64,000 nt of DNA, from contig QHYI01000104.1 of the NCBI GenBank assembly GCA_003223245.1, forward strand, positions 26,532 to 90,531, written 5' to 3'. Below are positions 1-9,518 of the stretch, one piece after another (the first letter of the stretch is position 1; every line of letters begins with the position of its first letter). The notes beneath the pieces were generated by a model, which did no database searches, was not told the origin of the DNA, and was given only the letters and a program-made list of their open reading frames with translations. Both the position numbers and the translations under genes were made by a program. This DNA is from Acidobacteriota bacterium. GTDB taxonomy: Bacteria > Acidobacteriota > Terriglobia > Acidiferrales > UBA7541.

Positions 1-264
1 TTGATGACGGGGCAGGTCGAAATCACCGCGCAGAATCATGGTTTCGCGGTGGACCCGGATTCGCTTCCCTCGCGCGATGTGGAAATCACGCATGTCAACC
101 TGAACGATCACACCAACGAAGGCATGCGCCACAAAAAGGTGCCGATGTTCAGCGTGCAATATCATCCGGAAGCTTCGCCCGGGCCGCACGATTCGCATTA
201 TTTGTTTACGCAGTTCACAGACACGATGAAAGAATGGCGCCAGCCGGGGAGCTCGCGCAAATGA
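1..264 (+). CDS. carA: Carbamoyl-phosphate synthase small subunit, C-terminal end (partial)
   Basis: This is the last 87 codons of the glutaminase subunit, cut off by the left window edge. It would hydrolyse glutamine and pass ammonia to CarB for pyrimidine and arginine synthesis. The class I glutamine amidotransferase ending is visible: [12 protein letters not shown], then [13 protein letters not shown], which carries the catalytic His and Glu of the Cys-His-Glu triad. The nucleophile Cys lies upstream of the window. carB follows after 117 bases in the same orientation, so a carAB operon is likely. The frame is open from base 1; the Met at base 4 is internal and not the start. Confidence 0.95.
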   Translation: MMTGQVEITAQNHGFAVDPDSLPSRDVEITHVNLNDHTNEGMRHKKVPMFSVQYHPEASPGPHDSHYLFTQFTDTMKEWRQPGSSRK

Positions 265-381
265 AGCCGGGGTAGAGAAGCAAAAAAACAGCAGATCCCT
301 TACTGCGCTCGGGTGACCATTTCGGCGCGGTGGGTCACAACGATTTGCGACGTGAAATGAGAGGAAGACGAACAAAGGGAA

Positions 382-3300
382 ATGCCTAAGCGCAAGGACA
401 TCAAGAAAATCCTGATTATTGGCTCGGGGCCGATCATCATCGGCCAAGCCTGCGAATTCGATTATTCTGGCGCGCAGGCGTGCAAGGCGCTGGGCGCCGA
501 GGGCTACGACGTCGTTTTGGTCAATTCCAATCCCGCGACCATCATGACCGATCCCGAGCTCGCGAAGCGCACCTACATCGAGCCGCTTACGCGCGAGTAC
601 CTCGAAGAAATCATCGCGAGGGAAAAGCCGCAGGCGCTGCTGCCCACGGTTGGCGGGCAAACCGCGCTGAATCTGGCCGTCGAACTTTCCGAAAGCGGCG
701 TCCTCGAAAAGCACAAAGTGGAAATGATTGGCGCCTCGCTGCGCGCCATCAAAGTCGCTGAAGATCGTCTGTGGTTCAAAGACGCTTGCCGCAAAATCGG
801 CTTGGAAGTTCCTGCCTCCGCGCTGGTGAATAACGCGAAGGATGCGTTGCGCCTCTGCGACCAGCTTGGTTTTCCACTGGTGATTCGTCCCTCGTTCACT
901 CTTGGCGGCACGGGCGGCTCCATCGCGTACAACAAAGAGGAATTTGCCGAAGCCATCTCGGCCGCGCTCGACTTGAGTCCCGTCCATGAAGCGCTTGTGG
1001 AGGAATCCGTTCTCGGCTGGAAGGAGTTCGAGCTCGAAGTGATGCGCGATTTCCGGGACAACTTCGTGGTCATCTGCTCGATCGAAAATTTCGACCCCAT
1101 GGGCGTGCACACCGGCGATTCCATCACCGTAGCTCCCGCGCAAACGCTGACCGACAAAGAATATCAGCGCATGCGCGACGCCGCAGCGGCCATCATCCGC
1201 GAAGTGGGCGTCGAGACCGGCGGCTCGAACGTGCAGTTCGCCGTCAACCGGGAAAACGGGCGCATGGTCATCATCGAAATGAATCCGCGCGTGTCGCGCA
1301 GTTCGGCGCTCGCCAGCAAAGCTACCGGCTTCCCTATTGCAAAAATCGCCGCACGCCTGGCCGTGGGCATGAGCCTGGACGAAATTCCCAACGACATCAC
1401 GGAAAAGACGCCGGCCTGCTTCGAGCCGACCATCGACTACGTCGTCGTAAAAATTCCGAAATGGCAATTTGAGAAATTTCCCGGCGCGGACAGCACGCTT
1501 GGCACGCAAATGAAGTCCGTCGGCGAAGTGATGGCCATCGGCCGCACCTTCAAGGAGGCCTTGCAAAAGGGCATCCGTTCGCTCGAGCCGAGCACGCCCT
1601 GGCGCGCGCCTGCGGAGACGCCGGATTCCCTGCTGCGAGAAAAGCTGGCGACTCCGCGCCCGGACCGCATTTACTGGCTGCTGACCGCCATGGAGCGCGG
1701 CCTGCACACCGAAGAAATCTGCGAGCTGACAAAAATCGATCCGTGGTTCATCCACCAGATTGAAGAGCTCACGGCCATGAACCGCCGCGCGGCGGGCGTC
1801 ACCGTCGAAACCGCTTCAAAAGATCTGTTGCGCGAAGTGAAGCGCCATGGCGCGAGCGACGAGCAACTCGCGCAGATTTGGCGCACCACGCCTGCTTCGG
1901 TTCGGTTGCAACGCGCGCGCTACGGCGTCGCGCCGGTCTTCAAACGCGTGGACACTTGCGCCGCGGAGTTCGAATCCTTCACCCCGTATCTCTACTCGAC
2001 TTACGAAGACGAGGACGAGTCCGACGCGCAGCCACGGCCGAAAATCATGATTCTTGGGAGCGGCCCGAACCGCATTGGGCAGGGAATTGAATTCGACTAT
2101 TGCTGCTGCCACGCCTCCTACGCTTTGCACGAAGATGGCTTCGAAACCATCATGGTGAATTGCAATCCGGAGACGGTTTCGACCGACTACGACACTTCGG
2201 ACCGCCTGTATTTCGAGCCGCTCACGCTCGAAGATGTGCTCGCGATCGTCGAACGCGAGAAACCGCAAGGCGTCATCGTGCAGTTCGGCGGGCAAACGCC
2301 GCTGAATCTCGCGTTGGAATTGAAGCGCAATGGCGTGCCCATCATTGGTACAGCGCCAGAATCGATTGACCTCGCCGAAGACCGCAGGCGTTTTGGCCGC
2401 TTGCTCGATGAATTGAAAATTCCGCAGCCGCGCAACGGCACCGCGCTGATCCCGGAAGAAGCTGCGCGCGTGGCCGGCGAAATCGGCTTGCCCGTGCTGG
2501 TGCGCCCGAGTTATGTGCTCGGCGGGCGAGCCATGGTCATCGCCTACGACGTCAATACCGTCCAGGATTACGTCGCGCAAGCAGCCCTGATGGGGCCTGC
2601 GCGGCCCGTGCTCATCGATCAATTTCTCGAAGAAGCGACCGAGGTGGACGTGGATGCGCTCGCGGATGGCAGGGATGTGATCATCGGCGGCATCATGGAG
2701 CACATCGAAGAAGCCGGAGTGCACTCGGGCGATTCGTCTTGCGTGCTTCCTCCGGTAAGCTTGACGCCCGCGGTGATCGACGCTATTCGCGAATACACGC
2801 GCCGCCTTGCGCTGGCGCTGAAAGTTGTTGGCTTGATGAACGTGCAATACGCCATCCAGCGCGACACCGTTTACGTGCTGGAAGTGAATCCCCGCGCGTC
2901 GCGCACCGTTCCCTACGTGAGCAAAGCGACGGGCGTGCCGCTGGCAAAGGTTGCCGCACGCTTGATGGCCGGAAAAACATTGGCGGGCATGCATTTGCCC
3001 GTCGTCCAGAACAACGGCGTTGCGGAAATCGCCGTGCGCGAATTTTATTCCGTCAAATCGCCGGTGTTTCCGTTCAACAAATTCCGCGGCGTGGACACCA
3101 TTCTTGGTCCGGAGATGCGCTCTACGGGTGAGGTCATGGGCATCTCGACTTCCTATGGCCAGGCTTTTGCCAAAGCGCAGCTCGCTGCGGGACAGCGCTT
3201 GCCGCGTAAAGGCACGGTGTTTCTCAGCGTGAATGATGGCGACAAAAAACATCTTGGCGGTCTTGGGAAGGAGCTCGCTTCGCTTGGCTTCCGCTTGCTA

Positions 3301-3636
3301 GCCACGCGCGGTACTGCCGCCGCGCTCGAAGCCTCGGGGATTCATGCGGAAGCCGTTTTTAAAGTGAATGAAGGCCGCCCCAACATTGTGGATTTGGTGA
3401 AAACCGGGAAAATCGATCTGATCATCAACACGCCGCTGGGCCGCGAATCTTTCTACGACGAGAAATCGATTCGGCGCGCCGCGATTCGCTACAATATACC
3501 GTGTATCACCACGCTGGCCGCGGCCAACGCAGCGGCGCGGGGCATCCACGCGCTCCACGAGCAGGGTATCGAGGTGGCGGCGCTACAGGATTTGCACCAA
3601 GGCGCCACTTCCAGCGCGCCCGCATCAGGAGATTGA
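382..3636 (+). CDS. carB: Carbamoyl-phosphate synthase large subunit
   Basis: The product is 1084 residues, the usual size, and makes carbamoyl phosphate from bicarbonate, ammonia and two ATP. Two homologous synthetase halves are visible. The first opens with [16 protein letters not shown] near residue 15 and has [13 protein letters not shown] near 90. The second opens with [15 protein letters not shown] near 557 and has [13 protein letters not shown] near 635. An MGS-like allosteric domain occupies about residues 935-1065. Ile in [12 protein letters not shown] and the preceding PCITT fit the usual end of that domain. It is intact, with no frameshift. dapA starts 3 bases after its stop, so they are probably co-transcribed. 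Confidence 0.98.
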   Translation: MPKRKDIKKILIIGSGPIIIGQACEFDYSGAQACKALGAEGYDVVLVNSNPATIMTDPELAKRTYIEPLTREYLEEIIAREKPQALLPTVGGQTALNLAVELSESGVLEKHKVEMIGASLRAIKVAEDRLWFKDACRKIGLEVPASALVNNAKDALRLCDQLGFPLVIRPSFTLGGTGGSIAYNKEEFAEAISAALDLSPVHEALVEESVLGWKEFELEVMRDFRDNFVVICSIENFDPMGVHTGDSITVAPAQTLTDKEYQRMRDAAAAIIREVGVETGGSNVQFAVNRENGRMVIIEMNPRVSRSSALASKATGFPIAKIAARLAVGMSLDEIPNDITEKTPACFEPTIDYVVVKIPKWQFEKFPGADSTLGTQMKSVGEVMAIGRTFKEALQKGIRSLEPSTPWRAPAETPDSLLREKLATPRPDRIYWLLTAMERGLHTEEICELTKIDPWFIHQIEELTAMNRRAAGVTVETASKDLLREVKRHGASDEQLAQIWRTTPASVRLQRARYGVAPVFKRVDTCAAEFESFTPYLYSTYEDEDESDAQPRPKIMILGSGPNRIGQGIEFDYCCCHASYALHEDGFETIMVNCNPETVSTDYDTSDRLYFEPLTLEDVLAIVEREKPQGVIVQFGGQTPLNLALELKRNGVPIIGTAPESIDLAEDRRRFGRLLDELKIPQPRNGTALIPEEAARVAGEIGLPVLVRPSYVLGGRAMVIAYDVNTVQDYVAQAALMGPARPVLIDQFLEEATEVDVDALADGRDVIIGGIMEHIEEAGVHSGDSSCVLPPVSLTPAVIDAIREYTRRLALALKVVGLMNVQYAIQRDTVYVLEVNPRASRTVPYVSKATGVPLAKVAARLMAGKTLAGMHLPVVQNNGVAEIAVREFYSVKSPVFPFNKFRGVDTILGPEMRSTGEVMGISTSYGQAFAKAQLAAGQRLPRKGTVFLSVNDGDKKHLGGLGKELASLGFRLLATRGTAAALEASGIHAEAVFKVNEGRPNIVDLVKTGKIDLIINTPLGRESFYDEKSIRRAAIRYNIPCITTLAAANAAARGIHALHEQGIEVAALQDLHQGATSSAPASGD

Positions 3637-3639
3637 GTC

Positions 3640-4536
3640 ATGGATTTTTCCGGAGTTTTTCCCGCCTTAGTCACACCGTTTGCCCGCGACGGCTCCGTTT
3701 CGCTGGCCGACCTAAAACACAACCTGCAACAATACAACCGCACCGGAGTGGCCGGTTATGTGGTGAACGGTTCGACGGGCGAGTCGGTACTACTTTCGAA
3801 GGCGGAAGCGGAGACGCTTCTGGTTGCCGTAAAGGAAACGGCTTCTCGGGGTAAGAAACTGATTGCCGGCACAGGAGCCGAGTCCACTGCGGAAACCATC
3901 GAGCGCACCAAACGCGCCGCCGAACTTGGTTACGATGCGGCACTGGTAAAGACGCCGTATTACTATAAACCGGCGTACAAGCCGGAGGTTTATTTTCAAC
4001 ATTACCGCCGCGTCGCGGATGTCTCTCCAATTCCCGTGCTGCTCTATTCGGTGCCGCAATTCACCGGGGTTGCGCTCGAGCCACCGGAAGTTGCCAAGCT
4101 GGCCGAACATCCCAACATTGTTGGAATCAAGGAAAGCTCAGGCAACGTGGTGCGCGTTGCAGAAATTATTGCGGGCGTTCGCTCCGATTTCCAGGTGCTT
4201 GTCGGCAACGCAGCCAGCGTGCTTCCCTCGCTGGCCGTTGGCGCGCGCGGAGCGATTCTGGCGCTGGCTTCCGCGCTGCCGGAGAAGTGTGTCGCGCTTT
4301 ACGAATTGGTTCGCCAGGGGCAGCAGGAAAAGGCGCGCGAACTGCACACCATGATTTTACGCGCGTCGAAGCTGGTCGTTTCCGAGCTCGGAATCTCCGG
4401 CGTGAAATATGTCATGGACCAGCGCGGTTACCGCGGCGGTGCGCCGCGACTCCCGCTCCTCCCGCTCCAGGATGAACAAAAGAAACGTCTTAACGCTTTC
4501 CTGGAGACCCTCGAACCCGCGGCCATGCGGGTCTGA
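3640..4536 (+). CDS. dapA: 4-hydroxy-tetrahydrodipicolinate synthase (DapA family)
   Basis: The 298-residue class I aldolase condenses pyruvate with aspartate semialdehyde in lysine and diaminopimelate synthesis. The Schiff-base lysine is K164 in GIKESSGN and the catalytic tyrosine is Y136 in LLYSVPQ. The substrate loop reads NGSTGES near residue 48, a small variation on the usual GTTGE. The gene starts 3 bases after carB, with AGGAG just before the ATG inside the carB end. Paralogs of this fold act on other keto acids (NanA, KdgD), so the exact substrate is inferred. DapA is the best fit by length and motifs. Confidence 0.88.
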   Translation: MDFSGVFPALVTPFARDGSVSLADLKHNLQQYNRTGVAGYVVNGSTGESVLLSKAEAETLLVAVKETASRGKKLIAGTGAESTAETIERTKRAAELGYDAALVKTPYYYKPAYKPEVYFQHYRRVADVSPIPVLLYSVPQFTGVALEPPEVAKLAEHPNIVGIKESSGNVVRVAEIIAGVRSDFQVLVGNAASVLPSLAVGARGAILALASALPEKCVALYELVRQGQQEKARELHTMILRASKLVVSELGISGVKYVMDQRGYRGGAPRLPLLPLQDEQKKRLNAFLETLEPAAMRV

Positions 4537-4681
4537 TTCGCGCTTCGCGACCGACTTGCTTCGAACGTATCCTGCTAGCGCTGAGGCGCAAAACGACTCC
4601 GGAAATTCCCGAGAGGTTTTCTCGCGGAACGCTTAACCATGGCCCTGCTAACCGATTCGGCCTAGTATCATCTAACCGCTC

Positions 4682-6295
4682 ATGGATTGTCGCGCGCTCG
4701 CGTTCCACCAACTCCCCCACCAGCCTGCGCTGTTCCTCGCCTATTTGCAAAAGTTTGAAAAAGTGAAGACCTTCTACGCCCTTCCCCCTACGATCGAAAC
4801 CGTGACAAGGTTATCGAAAAAGCTGGACTACCCGGAGGAACGCCGAGCGGAACTAGCGGCGATTCTCGGCCGCCAGAACGCGGCGCTCGGCGCAGGAGCG
4901 GAGACGAGTTCCAACTTAGAGCGGCTGGCGAATGGAGCGGTTGCGGTCGCTTCCGGGCAGCAGGTGGGATTGTTTGGCGGGCCAGCGTACGCCATTTACA
5001 AGGCGCTCACCGCGATTCAGATCGCGGAGGAGTTGACGCGCGAGGGAATTGACGCGGTACCGGTTTTTTGGATGGCCACGGAAGACCACGATTTGGAGGA
5101 AGTGCGCCACACGAGTTGGTTTGATTCAGGGAAACTGATTCGCTTCGCGTTGCCCGACGGAAATGAGGCCGGGCTACCGGTTGGAAGAGTCGCGCTCGGC
5201 GCAGAAGGGGACAGGCTTGCGCGCGAAGCCGCGGATTTGCTGGAAAAAGATGGCAGCGACCTGCTCGCGCAATACTTGAGCGCAAGTTACCAAGCGGAGG
5301 AAACCTACGGCAGCGCGTTTGGGAAATTGTTTGCGCGCTTGTTCGCGCCGCAGGGCTTGATCCTGATGGATCCGCTGGATGCGGGTCTGCACAAGGTCGC
5401 GGCGCCGCTGTATCAGCACGCTCTGGCGGAGCGCGATACTTTAAATGAAAAATTGCTGCAGCGCGGAAAAGAATTGGAGCGCGCGGGATTCGACGCCCAG
5501 GTCAAGGTGACCGCGAAGAGCACGTTGCTGTTTTACCTGGGCGATGGGGCGCGGCAGGTGATTTCGGCAAGCAATGAACAATTCCACGCCGGAGAGAAAA
5601 GCTGGGCCCGCGAAGAGCTGACGCACCTCACACACACGGAACCGGAAAATTTCAGCCCGAACGCGTTATTCCGGCCAGTGGTGCAAGATTATCTGCTGCC
5701 GACCGTAGCCTTTATTGGCGGGCCGGCAGAACTCTCCTACATTGCGCAATCGGAAGTGCTTTACGAGCATCTCCTCGGACGTATGCCGGTGATGCTGCCG
5801 CGCGCCGGATTTACGTTAGTGGACGCGAAGGCGAGCAAAGTGCTCGGGAAATATGGTTTGACGGTAGAAGACGTCTGGGCCGGCTCGCAGGAATTGCGTC
5901 GCAAGTTGGAAGCCGCGTCCGTCCCCAAATCATTGTCCAGAGATTTTGACCGTGACCAGAAGCAGATCGCCAAGATGGTCGAGCACCTTGGAAAGCAAAT
6001 CACGAGGCTGGACTCGACGTTGGCCGGTACGGTTGAAAGAACCAAGAAGGGAATTGAGTTTCATCTCGAGCAGTTGCGGCAAAAAGCGGGCCGCGCGCTG
6101 GACCAGAGGCTCGGCGTGATTGCCGCGCACGAGCAACACCTGGAATCGCTCCTGAATCCCCACAAAGGACTCCAAGAGAGGGAACTTTGCCTGCTGCCGT
6201 TTCTCGCGCGCTGGGGGGCCAGCGGTTTAGGCGAATTGCAGAAGCTGTGCACCGGCAAAAAACTCGGGCATCATTTCCTCGTTGAATTTCCTTAG
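4682..6295 (+). CDS. bshC: Putative bacillithiol synthase cysteine ligase BshC
   Basis: The 537-residue protein matches the BshC family, which is thought to attach cysteine to GlcN-malate in the last step of bacillithiol synthesis. Recognisable blocks are VASGQQVGLFGGPAYAIYKALTA near residue 80 (shown here only in part), PVFWMATEDHDLEEV near 128, and FIGGPAELSYIAQ near 345. A long helical coiled region follows at about 410-475. A 145-base gap separates it from dapA. bshA and bshB are not in the window. The family call is firm; the biochemical step is known only from genetics in Bacillus. Confidence 0.9.
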   Translation: MDCRALAFHQLPHQPALFLAYLQKFEKVKTFYALPPTIETVTRLSKKLDYPEERRAELAAILGRQNAALGAGAETSSNLERLANGAVAVASGQQVGLFGGPAYAIYKALTAIQIAEELTREGIDAVPVFWMATEDHDLEEVRHTSWFDSGKLIRFALPDGNEAGLPVGRVALGAEGDRLAREAADLLEKDGSDLLAQYLSASYQAEETYGSAFGKLFARLFAPQGLILMDPLDAGLHKVAAPLYQHALAERDTLNEKLLQRGKELERAGFDAQVKVTAKSTLLFYLGDGARQVISASNEQFHAGEKSWAREELTHLTHTEPENFSPNALFRPVVQDYLLPTVAFIGGPAELSYIAQSEVLYEHLLGRMPVMLPRAGFTLVDAKASKVLGKYGLTVEDVWAGSQELRRKLEAASVPKSLSRDFDRDQKQIAKMVEHLGKQITRLDSTLAGTVERTKKGIEFHLEQLRQKAGRALDQRLGVIAAHEQHLESLLNPHKGLQERELCLLPFLARWGASGLGELQKLCTGKKLGHHFLVEFP

Positions 6296-6471
6296 TGTTT
6301 CCGAAACAAACTTTGTTAACGCGTGCGCTTTTGGCCGGCGGTTTACCCTGAGCCTCAAAGGGCCGCTTGCGTTCGTCTTCTCTCCGGGCTTTGCCTTGCT
6401 TTGGGTCCTCCGCAATTTCCTTGGAGAAGTTACCGGCAATTTCCTGCTGCGCTTGACACGTTTGGGCTGCC

Positions 6472-6507
6472 AGAAAAGCGGGAGCATGGCTCCCGCACTC
6501 CAAAGGA
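6472..6507. repeat. Dispersed palindromic repeat, copy 1
   Basis: A perfect 8-bp stem, GCGGGAGC/GCTCCCGC with an ATG loop, sits inside the conserved frame AGAAAAGCGG...CCGCACTCCAAAGGA. The same flanks recur at 57063-57093 around a smaller hairpin. It lies between bshC and the yjbQ-like gene and resembles a short REP-type intergenic element. Confidence 0.6.
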
Positions 6508-6525
6508 TTGTCCAAGGGCGTTAGA

Positions 6526-6978
6526 ATGCGTCTGAGAGTTGCGAAGCGGAACATAGCGACATTTTCAATGTCTGGCCAAATGCAAACACTCGTGGTGAAG
6601 ACGGAGCGGCGGACGCAGCTTCTCGACGTGACCGCGCAGGTGCAGAAGGCTGTGTCCGCAGCAAGAATTTCCAAAGGCATTTGCTATTTGTACGTGCCGC
6701 ACACCACCGCAGGGATCGCCATGAACGAATGCGCGGACCCGGACGTGGCGCGGGACATTGAAGGCGCGCTGGACCGGCTGGTGCCGAAGAATGGCCCGTA
6801 TCGGCATAGTGAAGGCAACTCGGATTCGCACATCAAATCCGTGCTCGTGGGCGGCAGCCAGGTCGTGTTTGTCGAGAGTGGCCGGCTGGTGCTGGGACGG
6901 TGGCAGGGAATTTTCTTCTGCGAATTTGACGGTCCGCGCGAACGAAAACTCGTTGTAAAGGTCGTTGCGGAAGAATAG
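6526..6978 (+). CDS. YjbQ/UPF0047 family protein
   Basis: This small protein belongs to the YjbQ (UPF0047) family, some members of which have weak thiamine-phosphate synthase activity; the true role is unknown. The family core is clear: [15 protein letters not shown], then [16 protein letters not shown] and [13 protein letters not shown], with the conserved His and acidic residues that form a metal site. The start is uncertain. ATG 6526 has an AAGGG about 7 bases upstream; ATG 6568 or 6580 would fit the conserved domain better but lack a ribosome site; a TTG at 6508 is also in frame. It stands alone, 230 bases after bshC. Confidence 0.85.
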   Translation: MRLRVAKRNIATFSMSGQMQTLVVKTERRTQLLDVTAQVQKAVSAARISKGICYLYVPHTTAGIAMNECADPDVARDIEGALDRLVPKNGPYRHSEGNSDSHIKSVLVGGSQVVFVESGRLVLGRWQGIFFCEFDGPRERKLVVKVVAEE

Positions 6979-7052
6979 CTGACGCACTCCATCCCTGAGT
7001 TCACAGTCGAAAGTAAAAAGTTTAAAAAAAAGAGAGAAAAGATTTTCCGCTG

Positions 7053-7086
7053 AGGGCCACAGAGACGCACAGGACGCAGAGAAGGT
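7053..7086. repeat. Dispersed intergenic repeat (CACAGAG/CGCAGAGAAGG type), copy 1
   Basis: The segment reads like the common bacterial intergenic repeat built on ACAGAGGACACAGAGAA. A related copy is at 12057-12083. It lies in the convergent space after the yjbQ-like gene, which otherwise shows only an A-rich tract at 7020-7045. Confidence 0.4.
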
Positions 7087-7131
7087 AGTGCGTCTCGTGT
7101 CATGGGCTCATGCCAAGGATGCAATTCCGGT

Positions 7132-7374
7132 CAGTTAGGAGCCGGAGCTTCTCCCAATTGTTTGAGTTTCCGCTCGGCGCTTTCTTTGATGGCTTTGCGC
7201 CGGTCCGCCGAATCCGCCGTATCGGACCGAAGCAACTCCAGCGCCTTCTTGGCGTTCTGGCGGGCCAAATCTTTTTGATTTTAGGTTGACGCCGTCGGAG
7301 GCGGGAATATCCACAACGCGCGGAGCTGGCGGCTGCTGCGCCAGGGCAGCCGTGCCGAGCCATAGAGCAAGCGC
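7132..7374 (-). pseudogene. Remnant of a secreted protein gene
   Basis: Directly after the stop of the PQQ dehydrogenase the same strand reads ALALWLGTAALAQQPPAP, the end of a signal peptide, then RVVDIPASDGVNLK. It then shifts frame to DLARQNAKKALELLRSDT and continues with KAIKESAERKLKQLGEAPAPN to a stop at 7132. The N-terminal Met is missing and the middle is gone. The first part resembles the start of exported dienelactone-hydrolase-like proteins; that identity is a guess. It looks like the two ends of a gene joined by an internal deletion. Confidence 0.5.
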
Positions 7375-9336
7375 TTAGGGGAGGGTGAAGGCGACGATCG
7401 AGTCGCCGAGCTTTTCTTCGGTGATTTTGGGATGGCCGCCGGCGGCGATGACCACGTATTGCTTGCCAGTCGAGCTGACGCGATAGCTCATGGGCGTGGC
7501 GTTGCCGCAGGCAGGAAGTTGGGCTTTCCACAACTGCTTGCCGGTTTCAATATCGAAGGCGCGGAGGAAACAATCAGTCGTGCCGGCAATGAAGACGAGA
7601 CCGCCAGCCGTAACGATGGGGCCACCTAGGCTGATGGAGCCGGGCGGAATCTGAGAGTGAGTGCCGCCAAAATCCTGCATCGAGCCGAGCGGAACTTGCC
7701 ACCGAATCTTTCCTTCCTCCATGTCTATGGCGTTGAGCATGCCCCAGGGCGGCGGGTTGCACGGAAGATCGGAAGGCGACTGAATGAAGCGGCGGTAGAG
7801 GCCGTAGGGAGCGCCGAGTTGGTCGCCATAATCGCCATCTTCGGTGCGCGAGCTGCGATCATTGTATCTTTCGCGTGGGATGAGGCGGGCGACGGCAACA
7901 AGATTGTTGGTGTTAGTGACGAGGATGCTGCGCTTCGCGTCGAAGGCGTAGCCGCTCCAGGTCATGCCCCCGATGTTTCCCGGGACCATCAGCGTGCCTT
8001 GCCGGCTGGGCGGCGTGAAAATGCCTCCGTTGCGCAGGTGTGAGATGTAATTGCGACACCAGTCGCGGTCTTCGGGAGTTGCTCCCCAGGCCTGATCGGC
8101 AGAAAGAGTTTGCGGAACCAGGGGAGGAGGCTTTAGAGGGAAGGGTTGTGTGGGCGAAGGGACTTCGCCAGGAACGTCGCTTTGGGGAACGGGGCGCTCT
8201 TCAACAGGGAAGACAGGCTTGCCCGTGTCGCGATATAAGACGTAAAGAAGGCCGGACTTGTTGCCTTGGATGACGACGGGGACGTCTTTGCCCTCGAGAT
8301 GCAACGTGGCGAGCAGAGGAGGCGCGGCGCTGTCGAAGTCCCAGAGATCGTGGTGGACGAGCTGGAAGCCCCAGACGAACTCGCCGGTTTTGCCGCGCAG
8401 GGCGACCACGGAGTTGGACCACTTATCGTCGCCGGGGCGCAGACCGCCGTAGTAATCGGGGCTGGCGCTGCCGGTAGGAACGAAGAGCAGGTCGCGCGCT
8501 TGGTCGACGACCATGATAGACCAGGCATTGCCCGCGCCGCTGCGCCAGGAGGGGCTCTTGCCTTGCGCTGCCGCTGCGGTGGGATTGGCAGGAAGAGGGT
8601 CCCAGCTCCAGCGCAGAGCGCCGGTGCGACCGTCGTAGGCGCGCACGACGCCGCGAGCCATATCGACGCGATGGTTGTCGTCGATGGCGGAGCCGACGAC
8701 GACGAGATTGTCGATGACGGCAGGCGGAGAAGTCATATGATACCAGCCGGGGTCGTATTGGAGGACATCGCGGAGGCTGACTTGGCCGTCCTTGCCGAAA
8801 TCGGCGCAAGGGGCGCCGGTGGCGGCGTCGACGGCGACAAGGCGAGCGTCTTGCGTGGATTCAAAGATGCGGCGGTGACAGGGCTTGTCTTTGCTGCGTG
8901 AGGAATCGAGCCAGGTGGCGACGCCGCGGTTGACCAGGCCGTCGCCGTAGTCGCCATCGAGGTCGATGTTTGGATCGTAGCCCCAGCGCTGTTTGCCGGT
9001 TTCGGGGTCAAGGGCGATGATGCGATTGAAGGCGGTGGTGAGATAGAGAGTTCCGTCGATCAGCAGAGGCGTCGTTTCTAGGCCGCTGCGTTTCCGGCGG
9101 CCACCGCCTTCGGAAATGTCGCCGGTGTGGAAGGTCCAAGCGACTTTGAGTTGAGTGACATTCTCGCGATTGATTTGCGTGAGCGGAGAATAGCGCATGC
9201 CGCCAGGGTCTTGGCCGTAGTAGGGCCAGGAATCAGCGGGATTTTCCGATGCAGAGGGAGCGCCTGGCCAAGCGAGAACAGCAGACGCCGACAGGAGTAA
9301 AGCGGTGATGCCTACGGACTTGGCTCGATTCGCCAT
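7375..9336 (-). CDS. Secreted PQQ-dependent dehydrogenase (quinoprotein)
   Basis: The 653-residue protein is a periplasmic quinoprotein that would oxidise an alcohol or sugar using pyrroloquinoline quinone. Residues 1-30 form a signal peptide ending ...PSASENPA. The mature start WPYYGQDPGGMRYSPLTQIN is typical of the eight-bladed propeller of the glucose/alcohol dehydrogenase group. Repeated blade motifs follow: GTLYLTTAFNRIIALDPETGKQRW, shown in part, then RLVAVDAATGAPC and VFIAGTTDCFLRAFDIETGK. The five N-terminal membrane helices of the Gcd type are absent, so it is soluble. No cytochrome or PQQ synthesis gene is nearby. The substrate cannot be told from sequence. Confidence 0.9.
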   Translation of the reverse strand: MANRAKSVGITALLLSASAVLAWPGAPSASENPADSWPYYGQDPGGMRYSPLTQINRENVTQLKVAWTFHTGDISEGGGRRKRSGLETTPLLIDGTLYLTTAFNRIIALDPETGKQRWGYDPNIDLDGDYGDGLVNRGVATWLDSSRSKDKPCHRRIFESTQDARLVAVDAATGAPCADFGKDGQVSLRDVLQYDPGWYHMTSPPAVIDNLVVVGSAIDDNHRVDMARGVVRAYDGRTGALRWSWDPLPANPTAAAAQGKSPSWRSGAGNAWSIMVVDQARDLLFVPTGSASPDYYGGLRPGDDKWSNSVVALRGKTGEFVWGFQLVHHDLWDFDSAAPPLLATLHLEGKDVPVVIQGNKSGLLYVLYRDTGKPVFPVEERPVPQSDVPGEVPSPTQPFPLKPPPLVPQTLSADQAWGATPEDRDWCRNYISHLRNGGIFTPPSRQGTLMVPGNIGGMTWSGYAFDAKRSILVTNTNNLVAVARLIPRERYNDRSSRTEDGDYGDQLGAPYGLYRRFIQSPSDLPCNPPPWGMLNAIDMEEGKIRWQVPLGSMQDFGGTHSQIPPGSISLGGPIVTAGGLVFIAGTTDCFLRAFDIETGKQLWKAQLPACGNATPMSYRVSSTGKQYVVIAAGGHPKITEEKLGDSIVAFTLP

Positions 9337-9518
9337 CTTTTAACATCCCAAAAGGAAGACGCGATTGTACACGTGTTTGTTCCTTATAACCGCGACCAGA
9401 CGCTTTTTCATCCAGGTTTGCGTAAAAAGCTTCCGGTCTCTGGGCAATCCTCGAGAATTAAACGAATTAAGCGAGGCGCGCTTCCCCGTTGGGGCAGGTG
9501 TGCTAGAGTTTTTGTGCC

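Noticed and set aside
1816-3252. A 478-codon open frame opposite carB
   Set aside because: It is antisense to a clearly coding, conserved gene in GC-rich DNA; its translation is His/Arg-rich and matches no family.
6453-6481. TTGACA box upstream of the yjbQ-like gene
   Set aside because: No -10 sequence lies at 16-18 bases; the site there falls in the palindromic repeat.
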